From: an uncultured Bacilli bacterium
GTDB lineage: Bacteria; Bacillota_I; Bacilli_A; RF39; UBA660
Length of the DNA: 64,000 nucleotides
Assembly (NCBI GenBank): GCA_958413985.1
Contig: CATYVZ010000002.1
Span: 1 to 64,000 of the forward strand
Direction of reading: 5' to 3'
The first letter of the stretch is position 1. Each line of letters begins with the position of its first letter. The notes under the pieces are model-generated. The model was not told the DNA's origin. It did not search any database and saw only the letters and a list, made by a program, of their open reading frames with translations. Positions 1 to 7,193 of this stretch are shown here, piece after piece. Position numbers and translations under genes: made by a program.

Positions 1-1226
1 CAACTGAAGAAGAAGCTTTTGATTATTTGAAAGAAACAGGTCCAATCACAGCAAACAAAGCATTAGAAGAAAGAACAAGTCAATGGAGTAATGTAATAGA
101 TAAAAGAATACCAAGTGCCGAAGAATTAATGAAACTAACCGAATTTTATCAAAACTTAAGTGATAAAAGTAACTGGGAAAGTGAATATCTGAATAGATTA
201 AATGAATTTTTTGATTTAGGGTTGACATGCTCTAGTTATCAAGAATGTAGAGAAGTAATAACACAAGCAGGATTTGGTGATATATTATTGCCAGAATGGT
301 TATTAACAAATTTATATGATACAGGTGATGTGACAACAGATGGATATTGGACGGACACACTAGCTAACTATGAGGTTACCCAATCTTATATTGCATGGTT
401 CGTTTTATCCAATGGTGCTTTTGACGTATATAATGATATCAATGATGGAAATACCAATGGTATTCGCCCAATTATAACTGTTGATGTATCTAATATTGTA
501 AAAAGATTAGATAAGAATCACACATTTGCCGAAGATTCATGGGAAACTATTGCAGAGATGGTAAGAACTGGTAAAGCTTCTGAAGTATACAATGTAGGAA
601 ATACTAAAGAAGTGACAGTAGAGGGATATACTAATGGAAGTGAACAAACCTTTACAGTAAGAATAGCAAATATGTCAACACCAGAAGAATGTAATAGTGA
701 AGGATTTTCACAAACAGCATGTGGCTTTGTAGTAGAGTTTGTTGATATTGTAACTAAACATAACATGAATTCAACTGATACTATTGATGGAGGCTGGCCA
801 GCCAGTGAGATGTATAGTTTTGTTAATGAAGATATATATAACGCCTTATCAAGTGGTTTAAAGAATGTTATTATTGATACATACACAGTTTCATGCAATG
901 AATCAGGTTCTATTTGTTCTAATTTTACCTCAACAGATAAATTATATTTATTATCACCAAAAGAGGTTTATGGTTCAAATGCATCTAATGATACTGCTCA
1001 AGAAGAAACAAGACAATTAGATTATTATAACAATAATGGAGTAACAACCAATAATTATAGTGGGGCCATAAAAACATATCAACTAAGTGATACTTCTTGG
1101 CGGTTGCGTTCAGGCTATTTGATTAGTTGCTCTAATGGTTTCTTAATTGTCGACTATGATGGCTCTAGGCGTTTAAGTAACAATAATAATCATCTAGGCG
1201 TAGCCCCAGCTTTCCGAATAGGATAA
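1..1226 (+). CDS. DUF6273-type surface protein, 3' part (5' end outside window)
   Basis: The frame is open from base 3 of the window, so this is the C-terminal part (about 407 residues) of a longer protein; the in-frame TTG at 27 is not a credible start. Two repeats of a DUF6273-like domain are visible: one ending near residue 155 with NGIRPIITV, and a second from AEDSW to the terminal PAFRIG. The second is very close to the C-terminal domain of the protein at 20768-23489 (same blocks VRTGKASEVYNVG, GGWPASEMYSFVNEDIY, RQLDYYNNNGVT). The last ~42 residues, from the W at 1098, are almost unrelated between the two proteins apart from LR and PAFRIG. The domain family is common in gut Firmicutes surface proteins; its ligand is unknown. 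By analogy with the paralogue it is probably anchored at its unseen N-terminus. Family call fairly sure, function not. Confidence 0.8.
   Translation, partial: TEEEAFDYLKETGPITANKALEERTSQWSNVIDKRIPSAEELMKLTEFYQNLSDKSNWESEYLNRLNEFFDLGLTCSSYQECREVITQAGFGDILLPEWLLTNLYDTGDVTTDGYWTDTLANYEVTQSYIAWFVLSNGAFDVYNDINDGNTNGIRPIITVDVSNIVKRLDKNHTFAEDSWETIAEMVRTGKASEVYNVGNTKEVTVEGYTNGSEQTFTVRIANMSTPEECNSEGFSQTACGFVVEFVDIVTKHNMNSTDTIDGGWPASEMYSFVNEDIYNALSSGLKNVIIDTYTVSCNESGSICSNFTSTDKLYLLSPKEVYGSNASNDTAQEETRQLDYYNNNGVTTNNYSGAIKTYQLSDTSWRLRSGYLISCSNGFLIVDYDGSRRLSNNNNHLGVAPAFRIG
1098..1223 (+). other. Diverged C-terminal tail of the DUF6273 protein
   Basis: These 42 codons run from the W before RLRS to the stop. 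By hand count they are about 42 percent G+C against about 35 percent in a sampled stretch of the preceding domain, and they use CGG, CGT, CGA, GTC, GGC and GCC codons that are scarce upstream. Four AAY codons sit together (S-N-N-N-N-H). Compared with the paralogue tail at 23364-23486, only scattered residues match between LR and PAFRIG, although the upstream domain is nearly identical. Confidence 0.6.
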
Positions 1227-1238
1227 TCAAAAAACGAT

Positions 1239-1266
1239 AAAATAGTTATTTAAAAATAACTATTTT
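1239..1266. terminator. Bidirectional terminator
   Basis: Perfect 12-bp inverted repeat (AAAATAGTTATT / AATAACTATTTT) with a 4-base loop, between two convergent genes. A-rich and T-rich arms make it usable from either side. It overlaps the last codons of the gerM-like gene on the minus strand. Confidence 0.75.
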
Positions 1267-2222
1267 ATTTCTTTTAAAACGGTTTGATAAATCTGTTGTT
1301 CACTATCATTGATTATTACTTCACTAACGTCATAATTATCTTTAATAGATAGACAAATAGTGTAGATAACTTCCTCTAAAATATCTTTAGTATCGACATC
1401 AGAAAAGATATATGAATTAAATGTTAATTCTAAAATATCAGGTTGTTCTTCAATAGCTAATAATTCAGTATTATTATTTAAATAACTTAAAAGATTAGTA
1501 TTATAGGCATTAGTACTTGTCAATTCATCGATAATGATTTTTATTTTATCACGATTATCATTTAAATATTTAGTGACAGGTACAAAATAATAATTATCGT
1601 TATGTTTATTTAAATAATAAATTGTAACTTGATTGATATCATCGGCTTTTGTAAATTCATAAGATTTATTTATACCAAAATTACGATCTAAAGTGCTAGG
1701 TAAATTAATTTGGGTTTGTGGTAGTTTAGTTAAAATATCTCCTTCGACATAGATAATTAATTTATCAACTTCATCAACTGATGTGATCGTATAAATTAAA
1801 GCCTCGATCATTTTTTCTTCCAAATCTTTATTGATATTTAAAATTTCTTTTGAAAAATCGATTTTTATTAATCCATCTTCATATTTAATACTTAATATTT
1901 TAGTGTCACTTGGTAAAATTGATTTAAAACCATTTGGTATTTTATTTTCTCCTTCACCACCACTAATTAAAACTTGAACTAATTCTTTAACTTTTTCTTC
2001 AGTAGTAGTACTATTTATAACTACTTCAGTTTTGCCAAGATAGCTATAATTATCTAACAAATAAATGCTATTTGTGACAACTTGAGAATTGACATATTCT
2101 AAATTTTGGTTTATTTTTAAATTTTCATTTTTTTCTTCTTTAGGAATTAAATAAAATAAAAACAATGCAAATAAGGCTGAAGTTGATATAATGATTTTTC
2201 GAATCATTTTTCTTTTTAGCAT
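1260..2222 (-). CDS. gerM: GerM-like sporulation/germination protein with two GerMN domains
   Basis: 320 residues: a basic N-terminus, one membrane segment (about 8-26), then two copies of a GerMN domain (about 70-185 and 200-305). Each copy has the pattern in which a loop with LPxxTK/LLS leads to I(K/L)xxxFxxxI and a final Ala-Leu-Ile-Tyr-Thr-Ile helix (EALIYTITSVDEVDKLIIYV). Known GerM proteins are membrane-anchored and act in sporulation cortex formation and germination. The ATG at 2222 has a good upstream AGGTGA. It lies 47 bp after gerE on the same strand. In Bacillus subtilis, from general knowledge, gerE and gerM are also close neighbours with racE between them; here the racemase gene is 17 kb away. 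Confidence 0.85.
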   Translation of the reverse strand: MLKRKMIRKIIISTSALFALFLFYLIPKEEKNENLKINQNLEYVNSQVVTNSIYLLDNYSYLGKTEVVINSTTTEEKVKELVQVLISGGEGENKIPNGFKSILPSDTKILSIKYEDGLIKIDFSKEILNINKDLEEKMIEALIYTITSVDEVDKLIIYVEGDILTKLPQTQINLPSTLDRNFGINKSYEFTKADDINQVTIYYLNKHNDNYYFVPVTKYLNDNRDKIKIIIDELTSTNAYNTNLLSYLNNNTELLAIEEQPDILELTFNSYIFSDVDTKDILEEVIYTICLSIKDNYDVSEVIINDSEQQIYQTVLKEIK

Positions 2223-2269
2223 ATAATCACCTAATTAATTTTATGAAAAAAAAGGTCATTTATACCTTT

Positions 2270-2476
2270 TTATAATGAAATTTCCTTTAATTTTAAAAGT
2301 TCTATGACAGCCCCAGCTCGACCTTTAACGCCTAATTTCTGCATCACATTAGAGATATGGTTTCTAACAGTTTTTTCACTTATACCTAATTTAGTTGCAA
2401 TTTGGTCAGTCGATCTATTTAATACTAACAAATCAAATACTTCTTTTTCCCTTTTGGTCAAAACACTTTTAGACAT
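2270..2476 (-). CDS. gerE: LuxR-type late sporulation regulator GerE
   Basis: 68 residues, consisting almost only of a LuxR/GerE helix-turn-helix. LTKREKEVFDLL opens the domain, the recognition helix is SEKTVRNHISNVMQKLGVK, and the C-terminus (AVIELLKL) matches the 74-residue GerE of Bacillus closely. GerE is the last mother-cell regulator in sporulation: it binds DNA with sigma-K RNA polymerase and turns coat genes on or off. The Shine-Dalgarno GTGAGGG precedes the ATG by 5 bases and is part of an inverted repeat (2480-2550). A sigma-K-like promoter is seen at 2517-2543. It lies between spoIIIAH and gerM, all on the minus strand. Confidence 0.93.
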   Translation of the reverse strand: MSKSVLTKREKEVFDLLVLNRSTDQIATKLGISEKTVRNHISNVMQKLGVKGRAGAVIELLKLKEISL

Positions 2477-2479
2477 AAT

Positions 2480-2550
2480 TCCCTCACTTCCTTGGGTGGT
2501 TTATATTTCTTCATATTATTCTATGTACCTTTTATAAATAAGTGAGGGAA
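2480..2550 (-). promoter_or_regulatory. Inverted repeat pairing with the gerE ribosome binding site
   Basis: TTCCCTCACTT (2480-2490) and AAGTGAGGGAA (2540-2550) are a perfect 11-bp inverted repeat 49 bases apart. On the gerE mRNA the arm next to the gene contains the Shine-Dalgarno; the distal arm starts just after the spoIIIAH stop. A transcript reading through from spoIIIAH could fold and hide the gerE ribosome binding site; a transcript started within the loop would lack the distal arm. Function is inferred. Confidence 0.5.
2517..2543 (-). promoter_or_regulatory. Putative sigma-K promoter of gerE
   Basis: On the minus strand AC (2542-2543) is followed after 16 bases by CATAGAATA (2517-2525), fitting the sigma-K pattern AC-N16/17-CATAnnnTA. 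gerE is a sigma-K gene in Bacillus. The same arrangement and spacing precede the CotD-type gene at 29649-29675. Confidence 0.5.
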
Positions 2551-2560
2551 AAAGTAACAA

Positions 2561-3055
2561 TTATTTAGTAAATTTGACCGTTATATATTTTTGTTCATCG
2601 AACATTTCTTGGACAGTTCGCATGATTTTATTGGCTAGTTCTATGTTGTTTTCCTCCTTGCTGACAACTATTTCAATTTGATCATTTTTAATTCTAACAA
2701 AAGCATCTAATTGATAAACCTCTTTAATTTTATTTTGAATTTTTTCTTCTTCACCTTTGTTAATGTTTAATTCTTTCATTTTTTCAAAAGCTTTATTTTT
2801 TTCTTCGACACTTGATTCATCACTGTTTAAAATAATTCTTAAATTTTCCATTTCCTTTAGTAATTCTTCTTCAGCTTCAACCTGCAAAGCAACTAAAACT
2901 GTACTTTCATTAACAGAAGTAGTTGGGTTGTTTTCTTCGGTGTAGTTACCACTTGTATTTAATAATAATTCACTAGGCATAGTTATATAATAGACACTTA
3001 AAACTAAAATTAAACTGAATAATGTTAAGAACCAAATACTTTTTTTGTTTATCAT
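2561..3055 (-). CDS. spoIIIAH: Stage III sporulation protein AH
   Basis: 164 residues: a single N-terminal membrane segment (about 7-27, IWFLTLFSLILVLSVYYI), a charged coiled-coil-prone linker, and a C-terminal domain of about 60 residues with the SpoIIIAH/YscJ-like pattern ending in EMFDEQKYITVKF. SpoIIIAH of the mother cell pairs with SpoIIQ of the forespore to form the feeding-tube channel across the intermembrane space. The usual spoIIIAA-AG genes are not next to it here: upstream is a spacer and then rpsB on the other strand, so it stands alone or leads the spoIIIAH-gerE-gerM group. Start ATG with GGAGG 9 bases upstream. Confidence 0.88.
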   Translation of the reverse strand: MINKKSIWFLTLFSLILVLSVYYITMPSELLLNTSGNYTEENNPTTSVNESTVLVALQVEAEEELLKEMENLRIILNSDESSVEEKNKAFEKMKELNINKGEEEKIQNKIKEVYQLDAFVRIKNDQIEIVVSKEENNIELANKIMRTVQEMFDEQKYITVKFTK

Positions 3056-3211
3056 CTAATATTCCTCCATATCTAATAGATTATATTAATCACTTATATA
3101 AAATATGATAAAACGATACTAAACAAAAATAGGGAAGCAAACAATTATTAGATTAAACGGTAAAATTTTAACAAAATATTAAAAAAAGGTTTATTTTTTC
3201 AAAGTATATGA

Positions 3212-3370
3212 TATAATATTATTGGCTTTTTTAAACCGTTGGACATTCGGGGATTGCTAATAAATTAGAAAATGTTACGAAACACAGATATGAATTTTTA
3301 TGCCGAGTGCTTTTGATAAGTGGTGTATTTTTGAAGTATCTGAAAGATTTAACAAAAGGAGGAATATTAA
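3212..3370 (+). promoter_or_regulatory. rpsB promoter (-10) and long 5' leader
   Basis: TATAAT at 3212-3217 is a clear -10; the -35 is poor. About 145 bases then lie between the likely start of transcription and the rpsB ATG, holding several GC-richer patches (around 3236-3255 and 3300-3320) unlike normal spacers here. Long leaders before rpsB in other bacteria often fold into autoregulatory structures; I cannot match this one to a known leader class. Together with 3056-3211, which holds no gene I can support, it fills the 315 bases between spoIIIAH and rpsB. Confidence 0.45.
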
Positions 3371-4408
3371 ATGGCAGTTGTATCAATGAGTTATTTACTC
3401 GAAGCTGGTGTTCATTTTGGACATCAAACAAAAAGATGGAACCCTAAAATGAAGGAATACATCTATACTTCACGCGATGATATTTATATTATCGATTTAC
3501 AAAAAACAGCTAAAAAAATCGATGAAGCTTATACAGCTTTAAAAGAAATCGTTGCAAATGGTGGAAAAGTTTTATTTGTAGGTACTAGAAAACAAGCTCA
3601 AGAAGCTATTAAGGAAGAAGCAATCAGATCAAATTCTTATTATGTAACTGAAAGATGGTTAGGAGGAACCTTAACTAATTTCAAAACAATTAGAAGGAGA
3701 GTTAGAAGATTAGAAGAAATCGAAAAAATGGAAACTGATGGTACATTTGATCTTTTACCTAAAAAAGAAGTTATCGGATTAAAGAAAGAATATGCTAAAT
3801 TAGATAATTTATTATGTGGTATTAGAGAAATGAATAAATTACCTCAAGCTCTTTTCATCGTCGATCCTTCTAAAGAAGAAAATGCGATTAAAGAAGCTAA
3901 AAAATTAAACATTCCAGTTTTTGGAATTGTCGATACTAATTGTGATCCTGATATGGTTGATTATGTAATTCCTGCTAATGACGATGCTATAAGAGCAGTT
4001 AAATTAATTACTAGTGTTTTGGCTAATGCAATCGTCGAAGCTAACGGTGGAGAAATAATCGATTATGTTAGTGATAAGAATAAGGATGAAAACGCTACTG
4101 AAGTAATGCAAAAAGCTTTAGAAACAGTAAAAAGAAAAGAAGAAAGACCTAGAAAAGAAAACAAAAACTTTAAAAAACCATTTAACAAAAAAGAAGGAAA
4201 AAGAGAATTTAGATCTGAAGTAAAAGGAACTGAATCAAAAGCTGTTAAAGAAGTTCAAAAAACTGAAGAAAAAGAAGTTAAAAAAGAAGAAAAAGTTGAA
4301 TCATTAGACACGATGACCGTAGCTGAATTAAGAGAATTAGCTAAAGGAAAAGAAATCAAAGGTTATTCAACTATGAAAAAAGCCGAATTATTAGAAGCTT
4401 TAAAATAA
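3371..4408 (+). CDS. rpsB: Small ribosomal subunit protein S2 with charged, SAP/Rho-N-like C-terminal extension
   Basis: 345 residues against about 230-260 for most S2 proteins. Residues 1-225 are a normal S2 domain ([58 protein letters not shown]). Then comes a Lys/Glu-rich low-complexity linker (about 240-308) and a final compact segment, about 311-345 ([18 protein letters not shown], then [10 protein letters not shown]), that looks like a SAP or Rho-N helix-extended-loop-helix nucleic-acid-binding motif. The start is fixed by GGAGG 8 bases upstream. It forms an operon with tsf (11-bp gap). The S2 call is certain; the role of the extension is not known. Confidence 0.97.
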   Translation: MAVVSMSYLLEAGVHFGHQTKRWNPKMKEYIYTSRDDIYIIDLQKTAKKIDEAYTALKEIVANGGKVLFVGTRKQAQEAIKEEAIRSNSYYVTERWLGGTLTNFKTIRRRVRRLEEIEKMETDGTFDLLPKKEVIGLKKEYAKLDNLLCGIREMNKLPQALFIVDPSKEENAIKEAKKLNIPVFGIVDTNCDPDMVDYVIPANDDAIRAVKLITSVLANAIVEANGGEIIDYVSDKNKDENATEVMQKALETVKRKEERPRKENKNFKKPFNKKEGKREFRSEVKGTESKAVKEVQKTEEKEVKKEEKVESLDTMTVAELRELAKGKEIKGYSTMKKAELLEALK

Positions 4409-4419
4409 GGAGAGATATA

Positions 4420-5292
4420 ATGATAAGTGCTAGTTTAGTAAAAGAGTTAAGAGAAGCAACTGGTGCTGGTATGCTTGATTGTAAAAAAGCCCTAGAAGCC
4501 ACTAATGGTTCTATTGATGAAGCTATCAACTGGTTACGTGAAAAAGGAATTAGTAAAGCCGCTAAAAAAGCAGATAGAATTGCTGCTGAAGGTTTAGCTG
4601 CTACACTTATAGATGGCAATAAAGCAGTTATCGTCGAAGTAAATTCTGAAACTGATTTCGTTGCTAAAAATGATGAATTTAAAGATTTAGTTAATACAAT
4701 TTTAAAAGCTATTATCGACAATGATGTTGAAACTAATGACGATGTTTTAAAATTAACTGTTAATGGTGAAACAATCGAAGATATTATCGTTAGTAAAACC
4801 GCTAAAATTGGTGAAAAATTATCATTTAGAAGATTTGAAAAGTTAACTAAAACTGATAATCAAGTTTTCGGTTCATATTTACACATGGGAGGCAAAATTG
4901 CTGTATTAGTTACCTTATCTAATACTAGCGAAGAAGTTGCTAAGGATGTTGCTATGCATGCTGCTGCAATGCGTCCTAGTGTTGTAAGAAGGGATCAACT
5001 TTCTAAAGATGAAGTTTTAAAAGAAAGAGAAATTTTAAAAGAACAAGCTATTAACGAAGGTAAACCAGCTGAAATAGCTGAAAAAATGGTTGAAGGTAGA
5101 TTATTGAAATTCTATCAAGAATCATGTTTAGAAGAACAAGCTTTCGTTAAAGATGATAGCATCAATGTTTTAACTTATGTTAAAAACAATGGTGGAACTA
5201 TCGATAATATGATTAGATTTGAAGTTGGCGAAGGTATGGCTAAAAGAGAAGAAAACTTTGCTGATGAAGTTGCAAAACAAATGGGTGCTTAA
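4420..5292 (+). CDS. tsf: Elongation factor Ts
   Basis: 290 residues, full length. The N-terminal UBA-like domain (VKELREATGAGMLDCKKALE) and the TDFVAKN loop that inserts into EF-Tu and expels magnesium/GDP (residues ~77-83) are both present, followed by the two-part core (MHAAAMRPSVV) and the C-terminal module. It is the nucleotide exchange factor for EF-Tu in the cytoplasm. GGAGAG lies just upstream of the ATG. Cotranscribed with rpsB as in most bacteria, and ended by the hairpin at 5327. Confidence 0.98.
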   Translation: MISASLVKELREATGAGMLDCKKALEATNGSIDEAINWLREKGISKAAKKADRIAAEGLAATLIDGNKAVIVEVNSETDFVAKNDEFKDLVNTILKAIIDNDVETNDDVLKLTVNGETIEDIIVSKTAKIGEKLSFRRFEKLTKTDNQVFGSYLHMGGKIAVLVTLSNTSEEVAKDVAMHAAAMRPSVVRRDQLSKDEVLKEREILKEQAINEGKPAEIAEKMVEGRLLKFYQESCLEEQAFVKDDSINVLTYVKNNGGTIDNMIRFEVGEGMAKREENFADEVAKQMGA

Positions 5293-5326
5293 ACATCCAT
5301 TTTTTTAATACCCAAATTGTATTTTC

Positions 5327-5353
5327 AACCACACCAGAAAAGTGTGGTTTTTT
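5327..5353 (+). terminator. Terminator of rpsB-tsf
   Basis: Stem AACCACAC / GTGTGGTT followed by six T. Its sequence is nearly the same, in inverted orientation, as the terminator at 7146-7173; the two bracket the AbiE module. A third relative lies at 61385-61409. Confidence 0.8.
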
Positions 5354-5523
5354 GGTACAATAAAAAGCCCATCCAGTCAGAAGGACTCATATATGAATTA
5401 TACAAAAGTTAAGAAAATAGAAATAGATATAAATGAAAAATATGAGATATTTATAAAGTGTTTACACTTTCTTGAAATTTGTACAATAATGTGTTGACAA
5501 TCCAATCATTCATATTGTATTTC
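5354..5523. other. Spacer with a short unassigned reading frame
   Basis: Nothing firm is seen here. An ATG at 5393 opens 34 codons (MNYTKVKKIEIDINEKYE onward, stop at 5495-5497) without a convincing ribosome binding site. It could be the broken start of a gene, perhaps of a mobile element, but I cannot identify it. Confidence 0.25.
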
Positions 5524-6370
5524 CTATACTTCTACTAATTCATTTTCTAATATGTTAATGATTTCATTTATTGCATTGATTGTATCATTAAAACTTACTT
5601 CTTTAGTATACTCCAACTTACTTTGCTAATCAATAAATACTCTTTTTAAAATATCACTTTCTTTTAATATTTCTACTATTTCTTTGAAATTATCTATATT
5701 AAATTTTGTATTTCTTTTATTAAACGTATTTTCAATAGCTTTAACCAAATTTTTATTATTAATATCATTACTATGCTTACTCATTAGTATATATAGATCG
5801 TAAAAGTCTTTTGCTCTAGTAGCAGTGATATTTTTACTAATGATACTTTCAAATTTTTCAGCAATTATAGTTTCAATAGTATAAGACATGATTATTTATT
5901 TTTTTATTTTCAAATATAGAATTATATTTAATTTCTCTTGGTGTAATAATATCCCCTGTGGTTATTTCTATAAAGAAGTTAGTTTTTATCTTATCAAATG
6001 TTCCTTTAACATTTATTCTAAATCCACCATACTCATCTTCTAATCTTATATCTTTAAGATTAACTATTTCAAAATTAACATTATCATCTATTTGAGTATT
6101 TAAAATTTCTTCAGATATATTTTTAATAGAATCCATATTTAATGGCAAACCTTTTAAAGTAGCATCTATATCTTTAGTAGTTCTTAAATCTTCTCCAATA
6201 ATAGATGAAAGTAAAACTCCACCTTTTAAAATAATATTATCTCTATAATTGCTTTTTTCTAGTCTCATTAACACATGTTCAAAGAAAAACATCTGATGAA
6301 GATGATGAGCTAAGTTATTATTACCTTTAGATTTCTTTTTAATGATTTCATTTAACTTGTCCGAATTCAT
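5524..6370 (-). pseudogene. AbiEii-family toxin (nucleotidyltransferase), broken by a frameshift and a nonsense codon
   Basis: AbiEii toxins of type IV toxin-antitoxin systems are nucleotidyltransferase-fold enzymes that halt growth on phage infection. Residues 49-69 carry the family motifs KGG and RTTKDID. The first reading frame stops at 5873 after ENKKINNHVLYY; the expected continuation (MSYTIETIIAEKFE, ATRAKDFYDLYIL) is in another frame from 5889. Removing one base in the A/T run near 5892-5910 would join them as KKINIMSYTIETII. That second frame meets a TAG at 5626-5628, after which 33 more codons (with EVSFNDTINAINEI, typical of the family C-terminus) run to the stop at 5524. Two lesions argue for decay rather than a sequencing slip. 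It directly follows the antitoxin gene, as is usual for abiE. Confidence 0.8.
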
Positions 6371-6964
6371 CTATAATAATACCTCCATTAATTTAACTAC
6401 TTCTTCTTCGATATCTAATTTTTTAGCATATTTAACTAGTTTTAAAATATCTTTATTTTTATTTCTAGCATATTCTTTTAATGCTTTAGAATAGATTTCT
6501 TTATCCATACGATTTTTATCTTTAATAATATCACATAAAGTTCTTTCTAAATCATAACATTTGACAGTTAAATCATTAACAGTTTTGATATCTATCATAC
6601 CAAGTTCAAAAATATCATTTTTGACATATCTAAGTGATACATTTTCATTATTTAATAAATTACCACTATAATTATATGGAACAGTAATGTCATAAACTAA
6701 TGGGATTCTATCAGACATATTATGTAAATATAGGCTAGTAGCATGCGAATAACACATATTCTTACTACTTTTAGATAAAACATAAAAGTTATCAATTGGA
6801 TATTCAGGTAATTTATAAATCCCAGTTCCAACTCTTTCTATCTTTTTTTCATTTACTAAATTACTTAAGAAAGTACTATTAACTTCTAAATTCTCTGATT
6901 CTTTTGTAGTAATATATCCATTGTTTTCTTTAGCATAGTTCAAAATCTTATCATAATTATTCAT
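6371..6964 (-). CDS. AbiEi-family antitoxin / transcriptional autoregulator
   Basis: About 197 residues. The N-terminal 60 residues are a winged-helix like those of AbiEi_4 antitoxins (ENNGYITTKESENLEVN, then KIERVGTGIYKLP); the rest is the AbiEi C-terminal domain (CYSHATSLYLHNMSDRIP, VKCYDLERTLCDIIKD). In studied systems AbiEi represses its own promoter by binding an inverted repeat and counters AbiEii. I start at the ATG at 6964 (AAGGA 10 bases upstream) rather than the ATG at 6973, which is too near that site. The stop abuts the toxin ATG. With the toxin broken, this gene may remain only as a repressor or as protection against related systems. Confidence 0.82.
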   Translation of the reverse strand: MNNYDKILNYAKENNGYITTKESENLEVNSTFLSNLVNEKKIERVGTGIYKLPEYPIDNFYVLSKSSKNMCYSHATSLYLHNMSDRIPLVYDITVPYNYSGNLLNNENVSLRYVKNDIFELGMIDIKTVNDLTVKCYDLERTLCDIIKDKNRMDKEIYSKALKEYARNKNKDILKLVKYAKKLDIEEEVVKLMEVLL

Positions 6965-6978
6965 ATATATCATTTCCT

Positions 6979-7019
6979 TTTTCTAGGAAAATTATAACAT
7001 TATTCCTAGAAAATGTCAA
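6979..7019 (-). promoter_or_regulatory. AbiE promoter with overlapping inverted-repeat operator
   Basis: On the minus strand TTGACA (7014-7019), 17 bases, TATAAT (6991-6996): a perfect vegetative consensus. A perfect inverted repeat TTTTCTAGGAA-N13-TTCCTAGAAAA (6979-6989 and 7003-7013) places one arm in the spacer and the other just after the -10, as expected for AbiEi autorepression. Confidence 0.85.
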
Positions 7020-7145
7020 TTTATTAATTATATATTGTTAAGAATTTTGAACTAATTTTTTTCTCCTGATAATTGATTAGTAGTTGAATCATTTTTATTA
7101 TAATAAATGTTTATATGTTTACTAAAATAATTACCTAAATACATA
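7020..7145. other. AT-rich spacer, nothing recognised
   Basis: This stretch lies upstream of the AbiE promoter and downstream of the next minus-strand gene. I see no credible reading frame, RNA or strong promoter in it. Confidence 0.4.
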
Positions 7146-7173
7146 ACAAAAAACCACACCTTTCTGGTGTGGT
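7146..7173 (-). terminator. Terminator of the yigZ-dac operon
   Basis: On the minus strand ACCACACC / GGTGTGGT closes a short loop and is followed by TTTTTTGT. It is almost the same sequence as the tsf terminator at 5327 in reverse orientation. Confidence 0.8.
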
Positions 7174-7193
7174 GGAAATTACAATTTAGGAAA

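Noticed and set aside
1098..1223. Claim of a diversity-generating retroelement with the two tails as variable regions
   Set aside because: No reverse transcriptase or template repeat is in the window, and the two tails differ at non-adenine positions (TTC/TTT, GCC/TCT), so they are not adenine-mutated copies of one template. A remote or different template stays possible.
3056..3120. Sigma-E promoter for spoIIIAH
   Set aside because: A CATATTTT box is present on the minus strand, but no fitting -35 lies at the needed distance.
5393..5497. Transposase remnant after tsf
   Set aside because: Only 34 codons with no recognised motif, no inverted repeats and no ribosome binding site.
5626..6370. 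Two separate intact genes for the AbiEii toxin
   Set aside because: The two frames are consecutive parts of one known domain, and family sequence continues past the TAG at 5626.
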